Part shown: positions 43,684 through 52,589 of the stretch, piece by piece | Layout: each line of letters begins with the position of its first letter | Numbering within the stretch: position 1 is the stretch's first letter | NCBI GenBank assembly: GCA_947184155.2 | Contig: CAMXCT020000278.1 | Location: 1-64,000 of the forward strand | DNA from: Cladocopium goreaui | Taxonomy: Eukaryota > Sar > Dinophyceae > Suessiales > Symbiodiniaceae | DNA length: 64,000 nt | Reading direction: 5' to 3' | Made by a program: the position numbers and the translations under genes | The notes under the pieces: generated by a model | The model's database searches: none | What the model was told of the DNA's origin: nothing | Seen by the model: only the letters and a program-made list of their open reading frames with translations

Positions 43684-44053
43684 GGGGGAAGAAACAAGCC
43701 TTTAATCCAGTTTGCTGAGTTGTTGAGTCGACCCACGTGAACACCTATGTGGCATGTCGACGTGAGAAAACCAAATATGATGCAAACTCAGATCGGTATC
43801 TCCCCCGACTCGCCGGTGAAAAAGAAATTGCAAGGCTGCATGTCCGATGTTCTGAGATTGATTTTTCCTGATTTGCAGTGCTGTGATTTTTGAGGATTAT
43901 TTTGTTTAAGGGTTTGGTTCAGTTTACGCGTATACCCGAGCGGCACACATGACAGGCGGCGCGTGATATAACTTTATGTTTACACAACCATACTTATGCA
44001 CTTCCCCTTCCTGGTTATATCCCTTTTATACCAACTTGAGAGTGTTAGAAACG
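43684..44053 (+). repeat. YR-3 repeat B2 (right end)
   Basis: This copy of B1 is the right end of YR-3. YR-2 gag resumes at 44054. Confidence 0.9.
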
Positions 44054-44545
44054 GGTGACTATGTTTGGGGACTTTCCTCAACGGATTTGCATGGGAATCA
44101 GATCCAGACGCCTCCTTGGAGCTTGGTCCTCAGTTATGAACAGGCTGTGAGAAAGCGTGCATACTATTTGATGGTTTCAGAGCATTTACAGCTTGGTACA
44201 GCACTTGAACAAGCATGGAAGTGCCCAGTTACAAAGGAGAGGCATTTCATTACGCCTCTTGCGCTTTACAGCAAGCGCTCTTTCCCGAATCAGAATTGGG
44301 GAGAATGGAACCCAAAAGGAAAGGGTAAGGGCGGAAAGAGTTCATCTGGAAAGGGAAAGTCGAAAGGAAAAGGGCCAGGGACCACACCCGAGGGCACCAA
44401 GATCTGTTTCCGTTTCAACCAAGGGAAATGCAATTACCAGAAGTGCAAGTTCAGTCATGTTTGCAATCGGTGCTTCAAGAAGGGCCACAATGGTTTGAAC
44501 TGTAAGGACGAAAAGCCTGCCCCGGACACAACGGGAACACACTGA
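44054..44545 (+). CDS. gag: YR-2 Gag-like protein, part 2, with CCCH and CCHC fingers
   Basis: It continues the frame of 34507-35238 with GDYVWGL. After a globular part comes a Gly-Lys-Ser tract (KGKGKGGKSSSGKGKSKGK). The finger C-x7-C-x4-C-x3-H (CFRFNQGKC...CKFSH) and a zinc knuckle C-x2-C-x4-H-x4-C (CNRCFKKGH) follow. It ends at TGA 44543-44545, again CAC-TGA-C, with pol in the same frame. An ATG-like start inside this piece is not expected to be used. Confidence 0.75.
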   Translation, partial: GDYVWGLSSTDLHGNQIQTPPWSLVLSYEQAVRKRAYYLMVSEHLQLGTALEQAWKCPVTKERHFITPLALYSKRSFPNQNWGEWNPKGKGKGGKSSSGKGKSKGKGPGTTPEGTKICFRFNQGKCNYQKCKFSHVCNRCFKKGHNGLNCKDEKPAPDTTGTH

Positions 44546-47500
44546 CCAGGGCCTTGCAGAGACACAGGTGCAAGGGAACAGCACAAATCTTCAAAGAAGA
44601 TTCTTCGGGTGTTGTATGTTTTCTCAGGGAAACCGAGAAAGAATTCAGTTTCATCATGGCTGCAAAAGTTGTCGAAACGATGCAATGTGGCAATAGAGGT
44701 TGAGATGGTCGACATTCAAGTGCGACCCTTCCTGGACCTCACTCGTGCAGAAACCCAGCAACGTTTGTTAAACAAGATTGCATCGGGTAGATTTTTTGCA
44801 GTTTTATTCAGCCCGCCGTGCAGCACTTTTTCTCGAGTGGTTTGGGCGAACAGAAGAGGACCGAGGCCAGTTAGATCCTTTGTGCAGCCACGTGGATTTA
44901 CAAGACTTACATGGGTAGAGCGTAAACGTGCAATGTGGGGCAATACAATGGCGGATTTTACATTCAAAGCTTTTGAAATGCAGGTGGACCAAGGTGGCAT
45001 GGCTTTGTTTGAAAACCCAGAAGACTTGGGAGCGATCAAGTCGGGGGAGCACAGAGGTAAACGACCAGCAAGCATGTGGCAGTGGAATGAGTTTCAACGT
45101 CTTCTGGAAAGGCAAGATGTTGAAACGGTTGCGCTTTATCAGCAAGACTTTGGGACTGAGTACTTGAAACCAACAAGGTTGATGCTGGCGAATTTCAAGT
45201 ATCATCATGATTCCTTCTGCAAAGGTGGGCCATTTTTTGATGAGCAAGGTTTTTACGCTGGTCCACTGGAGTCCAGGGACGCAACAAGACAGCTTGTGGG
45301 CAATATTGGAAGTTCCTTTGCAACAACAGGTACAGAGCAGTGGCCTTCAGACATGTGCAAATGGATTGCAGATACAATACTTAGACAATTTACAGAGAAG
45401 CAGATCAAGGACAGTGTCATCGCTGACGACGGAGCAGGGGGAACAAACTCTGACACTCTCCCATACCCCATCTTGAAACCAGATGGACATAAACTCTACG
45501 GTGGCACTGGAAGTCCGAGACAATGTCAGCAACCGGGTAAGGAGAGACAGTTTCATGACGGTGCAGGCCTTTCTTCAATGGGTAGATGGGATGCAAACAA
45601 GCGCATTTGGTCGGAGACACCCTTTTGGAAAGAACTGAGAAAGGAGACCTTGGAGATGATCCTCAAACACATTGGGGACGAGAGGACATTGAACAGAGCT
45701 TGTTTTGAGATGGCGGTGCGTGGCGAGGAAGGATGTGCTATTGTTTCGGATGAAGAGCTAAAGGCTAAGATACGCGCACTTTGGATCAGACTCTTGGAAA
45801 AACATGGTAGCAAACAGGAGGGATTGGAGACCCGAGCAGAAGGTCAACCTTTTTACTTGAGGCTCATGAAGGAGTTGCTAGCGTTTGCAGATGATGTTGA
45901 CAGGGAATTCCTTTTGGAAGGCGAAGTGGGTTTTCCTGTAGGTGTCTTGGCACCACTTCCAAGAACGCCTCACGTCTACGAGGAACAAACCAGCTGGCGT
46001 TTGGAGGAAGAGCCTCTCATGAGAGAGGAGGTCTGGCGTTCAAATTACCAGTCAGTGGACCTTCATACTGACTTTGTCTACAGCCATTTTGAGGAGGAAT
46101 GCAAAGAAGGCTTGATGGAGAAACTGACTTTGGAACAAGCAAAAGAGAAGTACGGTGACAAAATAGCTATTTCTTCTCTTGCAGTCTTGGTGGAAGAAAA
46201 CCATCAAGGGAAGCGTCGGATAATACACGATGCAACACATGGCACATTGGTCAACAACAGGATCAGATGTCGGGACAAAGTCAGAAGTCCCAGTGCACGG
46301 GAGAAGCAGTACCTGTTGGCGCTTTTCAAGGGCCAAAACAGTTCAGTTTGTAGTCTCGTAGGAGACATCAGCAAAGCACACCGGAGATTCCTTCATGCGC
46401 CGTGTGAGCGCGGACTGCTTGCGTGCAAAGTGAAGGAGGATGACAACTTTATTTACGTGAATAAGGTTGGCACATTTGGAGTGGCATGTGCATCATACTG
46501 GTGGTCAAGGATTTCTGGAGCCGGTGTGAGGCTGATACATGAGTTGCTGGGCCGTGACATGGCAATTGATATACTTATTTTTGCGGACGATATAGAGGCC
46601 ATCGCGGCCAACGCTGGTGGAAGGAGGGGGATCACTCTTTGTTTCCTTTACATGTCTATTTTGGGATTCCCATTTAAATGGGCTAAACAACGTGGTGGCT
46701 TGCGTGTCGAATGGATCGGACTTTACACTGACTATCCAACATTCCGGATTGGTTTATCGCCCAGCAGGGCAACTTGGATGCGCAACTGGGTTTTGGGAAT
46801 GGCCAATAGCGGAGTTACGACTTCCAAGAACTTTGAGCAAGGATTGGGGAGGCTTGGATTCGCATCTCTGGCTCTCATTTGGGAGCGTCCATTTCTGGGT
46901 CCTTTATACAGTTGGTCTGCAGCCGTCCGCAACAAACCAGGACGCTTGCGGATACCAGCTATGATTAGGGCTATACTACTCTTTTTGGGGTCCAGGTTTG
47001 AAGAAGGTGGTCAGTTGCAGGAGCCACCCCCTTTGGCAGGCAGTTACAATGCTGAGCAAAGCCTCCTTTTTTACACTGATGCCAAGGCCACTGAACATGG
47101 AGCATGGATAGGCGGTTACAAACAAGACGCCGATGGTAACGTGCTGGAGTGGTTTTCAGAAGAGATACCGCATTCTTGTGCGGAATGGATGACGTTGAAG
47201 AAAGACCCAAAAAGGGTTATTGCAACATTAGAGTTGTTGGCGAGCTTAGTTGCTGTGAAGCTTTGGATGCCACAGAGCAAGGAGCATACCAAAGCCACCT
47301 GCTATTTGAAGGGTATGACTGACAATTTAGGCAACACCTTTGCTGTTTCAAAGTGGATGAGTACGAAGTTTCCTTTGACAGTTTTTGTCATGGAGTTATC
47401 AGAAACCTTGAGGCGGGGCAACTGCCTACTTTCACTGGATTGGGTCAGGCGAGACAACAATCAACTCGCTGACGACTTGACGAACCAGGTTTTTGATAAG

Positions 47501-47674
47501 TTTGAAATGAAGTTGAGAGTGAGGTGGAAGCCCGAAACACAGGAGTGGCACATACTGAATCAGTTTCTTGAGCACTCCAAAGGCTTCCACAACGAAATGA
47601 AGAAGAGAAAAGCGGAAGTGCTTCCGCCGGTTGCCCAGGTCAAGAAAACACGGAAAAAGCTGAGCCCATGGTAG
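44546..47674 (+). CDS. pol: YR-2 Pol: methyltransferase-like, RT, RNase H
   Basis: An uninterrupted frame follows Gag after one UGA. No ATG occurs before the motif I-like LYVFSGKPR, so a separate start would lose that motif. The methyltransferase-like domain has FSPPCSTFSR (motif IV) and FENPEDLG (motif VI). Reverse transcriptase has RRIIHDATHG, DISKAHRRF and FADD (near 46585) in place of YxDD. RNase H has FYTDAKATEHGAW and NNQLADDLTN. It should copy the element RNA to DNA; the methyltransferase role is unknown. Confidence 0.85.
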   Translation, partial: PGPCRDTGAREQHKSSKKILRVLYVFSGKPRKNSVSSWLQKLSKRCNVAIEVEMVDIQVRPFLDLTRAETQQRLLNKIASGRFFAVLFSPPCSTFSRVVWANRRGPRPVRSFVQPRGFTRLTWVERKRAMWGNTMADFTFKAFEMQVDQGGMALFENPEDLGAIKSGEHRGKRPASMWQWNEFQRLLERQDVETVALYQQDFGTEYLKPTRLMLANFKYHHDSFCKGGPFFDEQGFYAGPLESRDATRQLVGNIGSSFATTGTEQWPSDMCKWIADTILRQFTEKQIKDSVIADDGAGGTNSDTLPYPILKPDGHKLYGGTGSPRQCQQPGKERQFHDGAGLSSMGRWDANKRIWSETPFWKELRKETLEMILKHIGDERTLNRACFEMAVRGEEGCAIVSDEELKAKIRALWIRLLEKHGSKQEGLETRAEGQPFYLRLMKELLAFADDVDREFLLEGEVGFPVGVLAPLPRTPHVYEEQTSWRLEEEPLMREEVWRSNYQSVDLHTDFVYSHFEEECKEGLMEKLTLEQAKEKYGDKIAISSLAVLVEENHQGKRRIIHDATHGTLVNNRIRCRDKVRSPSAREKQYLLALFKGQNSSVCSLVGDISKAHRRFLHAPCERGLLACKVKEDDNFIYVNKVGTFGVACASYWWSRISGAGVRLIHELLGRDMAIDILIFADDIEAIAANAGGRRGITLCFLYMSILGFPFKWAKQRGGLRVEWIGLYTDYPTFRIGLSPSRATWMRNWVLGMANSGVTTSKNFEQGLGRLGFASLALIWERPFLGPLYSWSAAVRNKPGRLRIPAMIRAILLFLGSRFEEGGQLQEPPPLAGSYNAEQSLLFYTDAKATEHGAWIGGYKQDADGNVLEWFSEEIPHSCAEWMTLKKDPKRVIATLELLASLVAVKLWMPQSKEHTKATCYLKGMTDNLGNTFAVSKWMSTKFPLTVFVMELSETLRRGNCLLSLDWVRRDNNQLADDLTNQVFDKFEMKLRVRWKPETQEWHILNQFLEHSKGFHNEMKKRKAEVLPPVAQVKKTRKKLSPW

Positions 47675-47701
47675 CTCACCGATGGCCGTCCTCGATACTT
47701 A

Positions 47702-48050
47702 GGGGCTGGTTGACTCGGAAGCCATTCGGTTGCAAACGTATACAAATGGCAAGTCACCAGCAAGGAAATGGATGTGGTAGCCAAACCTCGTAAAGAGAAC
47801 AATCGGGCAGAAAAAGAAACAGCCGTTCATCACATTGCACTTTGATCAGTTTCTTGTTGCGGCGATGTCAGTTGTGAAGTTTTATATATACGGCGTTTTT
47901 TGAATATATTATTTATAGTATACCGTGGCGATAGCCTCACGTGATATTTATACTTCGCTTGGAACTTTTTGAATGGTTTGCGACGCGCGTTTACGTGTTT
48001 TTTACATTGGGAGGGTTTTGGGAGGGTACCTGGTCTTACTTAACTAGTAC
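47702..48050 (+). repeat. YR-2 repeat B1
   Basis: This 349-bp repeat recurs at 48542-48890 with one substitution noticed (GCGGCGATG against GCGGTGATG). Its end GGTCTTACTTAACTAGTAC is partly complementary to the start of A. Confidence 0.9.
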
Positions 48051-48524
48051 GCACTCGCGACTTGTTGCGACTGTGTATTTGTAAGTAAGTAACCTGTTGT
48101 ATTGGTCCGGTTCCTGACCTTTACGCGGTTACCGGTTCTCCCCTTGGTGTACTCTCCCTCTACGCGATCCTCCTGGTTTGACGCGTTGCGTTCTCGTGTG
48201 CACACCGGTATTGCGGAAGTCTTTGTGTGCACTCGGAAGTTATGACCTGGAAACACAACAGTTAGTAAAACCTAACTTGCAACAAAGAAAATCTGAAAGA
48301 TTCAGTTGCCCTGTTTCCTGGTCCGGTCTTTTTGGTTTTGTTTTTTTATGTTTCTTGATTTCACGGAAGATGAAATCACAGATTGGGAAATTGGAATGCT
48401 TAAACGTTTTGACATACACAAGGGTTATGTCAACGGTTTTTTGTACATGTGAACACTTTGAATTCTTTGAATGTATGTTACATCAGTGGATCAAAGATGA
48501 AAGGGTTGGAGCAAATTTTTGTAG
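48051..48524 (+). repeat. YR-2 repeat A2 and linker
   Basis: This copy of 31509-31981 has one extra T. The linker 48525-48541 is C-rich. Confidence 0.9.
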
Positions 48525-48541
48525 CCCACCCTCCCACACCG

Positions 48542-48890
48542 GGGGCTGGTTGACTCGGAAGCCATTCGGTTGCAAACGTATACAAATGGCAAGTCACCAG
48601 CAAGGAAATGGATGTGGTAGCCAAACCTCGTAAAGAGAACAATCGGGCAGAAAAAGAAACAGCCGTTCATCACATTGCACTTTGATCAGTTTCTTGTTGC
48701 GGTGATGTCAGTTGTGAAGTTTTATATATACGGCGTTTTTTGAATATATTATTTATAGTATACCGTGGCGATAGCCTCACGTGATATTTATACTTCGCTT
48801 GGAACTTTTTGAATGGTTTGCGACGCGCGTTTACGTGTTTTTTACATTGGGAGGGTTTTGGGAGGGTACCTGGTCTTACTTAACTAGTAC
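48542..48890 (+). repeat. YR-2 repeat B2 (right end)
   Basis: This copy of B1 is the right end of YR-2. Copia pol resumes at 48891. Confidence 0.9.
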
Positions 48891-49407
48891 CGATTGGAAA
48901 GACATTGAAGTTCGTTTCCAATTCAGCTTGATTTGCATTAAATCTCCACTCCAAACTTTCTACATGTACATGTCAGACACACGCAGAACTTTATCAAATC
49001 AACTATGCTGAGACAGCGTTTTACAACCGAAAGTTGGCAAGATACATTTTGATTGCGGTCAAACATGCTTCGAAGAAGAGTTGAATTTGCGTTTGAAAGG
49101 GGGACACTGTGAGAGAAAGACAGAAGTTGACGTCACGTTTCATTTTTTCTGTTTTGCATGTTGTTTCAAATAAACGTTGCCAAAGACAAACAGGAGTTTT
49201 CACTGTGTTGCATTTTGTGCAGAGTTTTGTTGCGCGATGCTGTAAGATGCGGTGTGCGCAGCGCAGAACAATATGAAAGGTCACTGTGCCTATCACGAAA
49301 GTGATGGCGGTTCGACACTTCGTCTCACGTTCTAGGTTGATTGCTCCTAAGAGTTTGGCCACGGTCTAGTGCTTTTTCACTACCGGACGCGGTTTGATTT
49401 TGCAGCC
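48891..49407 (+). other. End of copia pol and spacer
   Basis: The last 14 or so copia Pol codons (48891-48932, ending NSA and stop) rejoin with 31508. The rest is non-coding. It ends in TTTTGCAG directly before CCATGG at 49406, a plausible 3' splice acceptor for the next gene. Confidence 0.6.
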
Positions 49408-49911
49408 ATGGCGTCATCCAATTGGAGCATTGAGGATGAGAAGATGTTTCAACAGTTGGCACAGCGTCGTACTTCTCAGATGCCATTGCCGACAACTGAA
49501 TCTAGTGGCGCAATGACCGATGCTTCAAAGCGCAGATTTGAAGATGCAGAGTTTGAGGTCGACACAGAGCCAGATTGGGTGGTTGGAAGTAGTTTCATGG
49601 AGCCCGTGGGAGGCACCGAAGATTTGGCCACAAAGGCCTTGCTTCCAGCTGGTATTACAAATATGGCTATGTGGGGAAAGACCAAGTTTGCATTTGGAAA
49701 GTATGAAAAAGAAAAGAAGAGTTACAAGACTGTCTTCGAGGAAGACCCCAGCTATGTTTCATGGTGTCGAAAACATTTGACCAAAGACTCAGCGAAGGGT
49801 CCTGCCTGGGATTGGTCCAGGTACATTAAGGCCCGAGATTTGGTGGACTGCAAAGCGGCTAATGTGCCATTCTGTGCAGGAACTACCTTGCGTCGAGAGT
49901 TTTGTGATTGA
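49408..49911 (+). CDS. Extra copia 3' gene
   Basis: This is 167 codons from ATG 49408 (MASSNWS). A hydrophilic N-terminus is followed by FAFGKYEKEKKSYKTVFE and DPSYVSW. This pattern (FGK, then V, then DPxYxxW) resembles the small domain found at the C-terminus of some exonuclease X-like proteins and in DUF3820. It lies between pol and the polypurine tract, so it is an accessory gene of the element, possibly expressed from a spliced RNA. The function is unproven. Confidence 0.55.
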   Translation: MASSNWSIEDEKMFQQLAQRRTSQMPLPTTESSGAMTDASKRRFEDAEFEVDTEPDWVVGSSFMEPVGGTEDLATKALLPAGITNMAMWGKTKFAFGKYEKEKKSYKTVFEEDPSYVSWCRKHLTKDSAKGPAWDWSRYIKARDLVDCKAANVPFCAGTTLRREFCD

Positions 49912-50114
49912 TGACACTGTGATGGTGGTTGGATCTATACAGGATCTCATTCTATGTGGACAACTGTAGTTTGCAGGATTGTCGAACTGGATGAGTGGTC
50001 ACTATGTAGCCCTTCGGCTAAGGGCACCCTTATGTATTGGCCTTTCGAGCTTGGGCGATATGTGCTGAAGTCTGGATGGGTTACACCGTATACCTATGGA
50101 ATGGAGTTCATCTC

Positions 50115-50123
50115 AAAAGGGGG
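50115..50123 (+). other. Copia polypurine tract
   Basis: AAAAGGGGG stands directly before TGTGAAAATTTGAC, where the 3' LTR is inferred to start. Such a tract primes plus-strand DNA synthesis in LTR retrotransposons. Confidence 0.6.
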
Positions 50124-50956
50124 TGTGAAAATTTGACATCTGTGGTGAGATGAATCCATTTGGTATTTTCTGTATTGGAAGAAGTGAATTTGGTTTTCAC
50201 CTTGATGGTGAGCTCAACCGTGATGGTTGACATTGTATTTGCACGTTTCATGTTCTGCACGTTTTATTGGAGATGACGAAACCCAACAACGATATACTTT
50301 TCGTCTTCTTTGAGTACTTTGATTGCACGGAGAACACAGTGAGGATTGGAATTTGGAATTTGTATAGTGTCATGGAAAATCAAACCATTTTCCATATGTT
50401 TTGCTTTAGTTTTTGCCGGCAGAAGTGCACGAAGGAATCGTGAGAAGATCGTAGAATTCATTTTGTGACTTCGGAAGAAGGAACTTTGTTTGACATTGAT
50501 CGGAGAAGTTTAGTTTGTTTTGTCTCTCAATGATGATAGCGAGAGCAACGTTCTGAAAGGCATTCAGAACCAGAGTTGCCAACAGATCTGAGGGAGACAT
50601 CATGAATCATGTTTTGGTGCTTGAAATGTTTCAACAGTTTTCAACCACTCAAACTTATTTAAACAAACAAACCATGTCTTGATGTAAAGACTTTTTGTGA
50701 GGACATGTGTTTTTGATCGCTTTTGTGAAGTTGACAGAAAGATGTCAACTGGCGACTCCGCATCATTTTGTGTCAAGGCGTGACACACCAACAAGAACCA
50801 TAGCGACATGAGCAAGACACCCTTGTTTTGTGGTTGTGTAAAAGTGGCTGAGCTCTGGGAGTGGTTGACTTGGTTGCGTGGACGGTCTTAGTGAGTTAAG
50901 GACGACGTCCTGGACGCTGACCCAAGTAGGTTTCGAAGGTTGCGGTACCTTCTGCA
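50124..50956 (+). repeat. Copia 3' LTR
   Basis: About 833 bp from TG after the polypurine tract to CA at 50956. The part from 50295 matches the 5' LTR; the first 171 bases have no counterpart because the 5' LTR is truncated. Homology ends exactly where the primer site begins in the 5' copy. Confidence 0.75.
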
Positions 50957-51177
50957 AGCCAGCACAAAAGCACCTTTGCAGAAAAAATGTATTTAGAGGC
51001 AGCGGGAAAAAATTGTCCGAGGCGGGAAAAACCCATCTGAGACAAGAAAAACCAGCGTCAGAGAAAGTCCAGCTTTGCAACCCAAAAAGTTGCCGCAACC
51101 GAAAAAATACATTTCCGCAAAAAGCAGCAGCCCTGTCAGTTTGATCGTCTGTGTTTTTTGCTGCTGCGGCCTCTGTT

Positions 51178-51462
51178 TTTCATTTCAGGTATCATATCCT
51201 GAAGCGCAGAGAAGCACAATTTCATGGCACCACGCGTATGCCAATAGATGCTGCAGCAATTCTTGACTGGGAACTTGATACCCCCTTTCACATCGCAAGA
51301 CCGGCCACCATTGGCCATTGCTATGATCGCCACACCTGCTGCGTGAGACGGTACCAACTCATAGTAGCTCAAAAATCTCAGCTACGCCTCAGCCCGGAAG
51401 TTTCCACAGCGTTTGCATCGCGGTCTGCAGATCACCCTCACAGCAAATGGATTCTTCCCGCT
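51178..51462 (+). pseudogene. Helicase copy C fragment, left piece
   Basis: Frames starting near RYHILKRREAQFHG match copy B from about 10145 (YYTLKDRLVQFHE) through the following 90 residues to ANGFFP. There is no start, stop order or ATPase motif. It is a short relic cut by repeat E2. Confidence 0.7.
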
Positions 51463-52145
51463 GAGACGGCTCGTCCATGAGGTCGCTCAGGTTTGTGCCG
51501 GCAGCTTGGCCCTGCCGGAGGATTTGCCTGGGCCCGACGGCACTGCTGCAAGCAACTCACTGAACCACGTGGGTCTGACGACACAGCTAAAACTAGTCCT
51601 TGGATCCCTGTAGCCTTCTGCGGAATGTACGCCCAAGCTCTTTTTGGCAACTGCAAGAACTCCCGAAGTTGATTATACCTTCTGGAAGATAGAAAGAGCA
51701 CGTCTGAGAGGACTCTGAGGTGGCTGCCGTGCTGTACAGCCTAACATAGCACTTCGCAAGTTTGTTGCTGATCTTCACAATTGTATAGCTTCTCACCCCT
51801 TTTTGGGCCATAGACTTACTAATTTGTTTCGTTGTGCACTTTTCGATGACACGTTGGGTTTACCCTCCGTGTCCAAGGCAATCCTGTATTTCTGGTGTGG
51901 GTGTTTTGGTTGCGGCTCCGGCCCCTTTTGTGTTGTTTTGTTGTGTTTCCTGCTGGCGAAACGCAAATCTGGCCGGGAGATTTGCGAGTCGTCGCTGTTT
52001 GGCTTGGTTTTTGTTTGTGTTTTTTTGGTTTTGCCTTGAATTGTGGAACCAAGGTGTTTCACATTGCTAGCCTTTTATTTACCCGCTTCTCTCATTGTTA
52101 GGACCGAGCCTCAGAGCGAAATCGGCCGCAACAGAGGAAAAAAAA
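51463..52145 (+). repeat. Repeat E, copy 2, inside helicase copy C
   Basis: About 680 bases separate two adjacent helicase segments. The second half carries the E-family blocks (CTGGCGAAACGCAAATCTGG, AGGACCGAGCC), ending in a run of nine A at 52137-52145. Roughly 18 helicase codons at the site are missing. Confidence 0.65.
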
Positions 52146-52347
52146 ATTGCAGCGGATGGCCTGTGGATCTGTGCTGCTTACGATGGAGCTCCGGTCCTAG
52201 TGCATAGGCAACGTGGCAACAAGGCTCTATTTTCATGGCTACTCACGAGAAAAAGATCATAGCCATTCCAGGTATCCACTACTTTGATGCACATCGTCTA
52301 GAAGCACTTCTTCTCACTGCCCCTGAGCTTCAGCTTTACCCCCGCGC
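52146..52347 (+). pseudogene. Helicase copy C fragment, right piece
   Basis: It resumes with a segment matching DGYRSPLWLCA-SHNG of copy B (here LWICAAYDGAPVLVHR), through IPGIHYFDAHRL, then decays. It is frameshifted near 52235. Confidence 0.7.
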
Positions 52348-52376
52348 AGGCCCTTTTGGTGTGTGAATTGGAAGTG

Positions 52377-52406
52377 CGGGGTGGGGATTGGGAATGCGGG
52401 GTGGGG
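52377..52406 (+). other. G-rich tandem, possible G-quadruplex
   Basis: Two units of GCGGGGTGGGG are separated by ATTGGGAAT. Five runs of three or four G in 30 bases fit a G-quadruplex-forming pattern. Confidence 0.5.
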
Positions 52407-52589
52407 ACGTGGCCGCCGGGACTGATGCTGTACTTGCAGTCCAGTGCTGCTCTCTACTGGACTGCTCAGTGCGCCTCTGTGCAAAGCCTGCCCCAATGGC
52501 TCGTCTCTGCGGCGAGCAGTGAGCTTGGGTGTGACTCTGAATTGCTGAGAATCTGCTGCAGGATTCAGATGAGCTCCTAATGTGGCATT

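Larger units (their letters stand above)
35239..44053 (+). mobile_element. YR-3: tyrosine-recombinase retrotransposon, youngest of the nest
   Basis: The order is A1 (35239-35757), small Cys/His ORF, YR, Gag, Pol, B1 (42764-43133), A2 (43134-43652), a 31-base linker and B2 (43684-44053). A1 and A2 are both 519 bp and B1 and B2 both 370 bp, with no difference noticed on reading. It sits in the gag of YR-2, which sits in copia, so it is the most recent insertion. Confidence 0.9.
31509..48890 (+). mobile_element. YR-2: tyrosine-recombinase retrotransposon, itself split by YR-3
   Basis: The order is A1 (31509-31981), YR, Gag part 1, [YR-3], Gag part 2, Pol, B1 (47702-48050), A2 (48051-48524), a 17-base linker and B2 (48542-48890). 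A1 and A2 differ by one T in a T run; one substitution was seen between B1 and B2. Without YR-3 the element is about 8.6 kb. Insertion in copia pol produced no target duplication. Confidence 0.85.
14801..50956 (+). mobile_element. Ty1/copia LTR retrotransposon, host of nested insertions
   Basis: The elements in order are: 5' LTR (truncated), tRNA-type primer site at 15437, gag, zinc knuckles, aspartic protease, integrase, reverse transcriptase, RNase H, a methyltransferase-like C-terminus, an extra 3' gene at 49408, polypurine tract at 50115 and 3' LTR. The order protease-integrase-RT-RNase H defines the copia type. YR-1 and YR-2 (with YR-3 inside it) interrupt gag and pol. Without them the element is about 10 kb. 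Several frameshifts show that it is dead. Target duplications cannot be checked because the outer part of the 5' LTR is missing. Confidence 0.85.
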
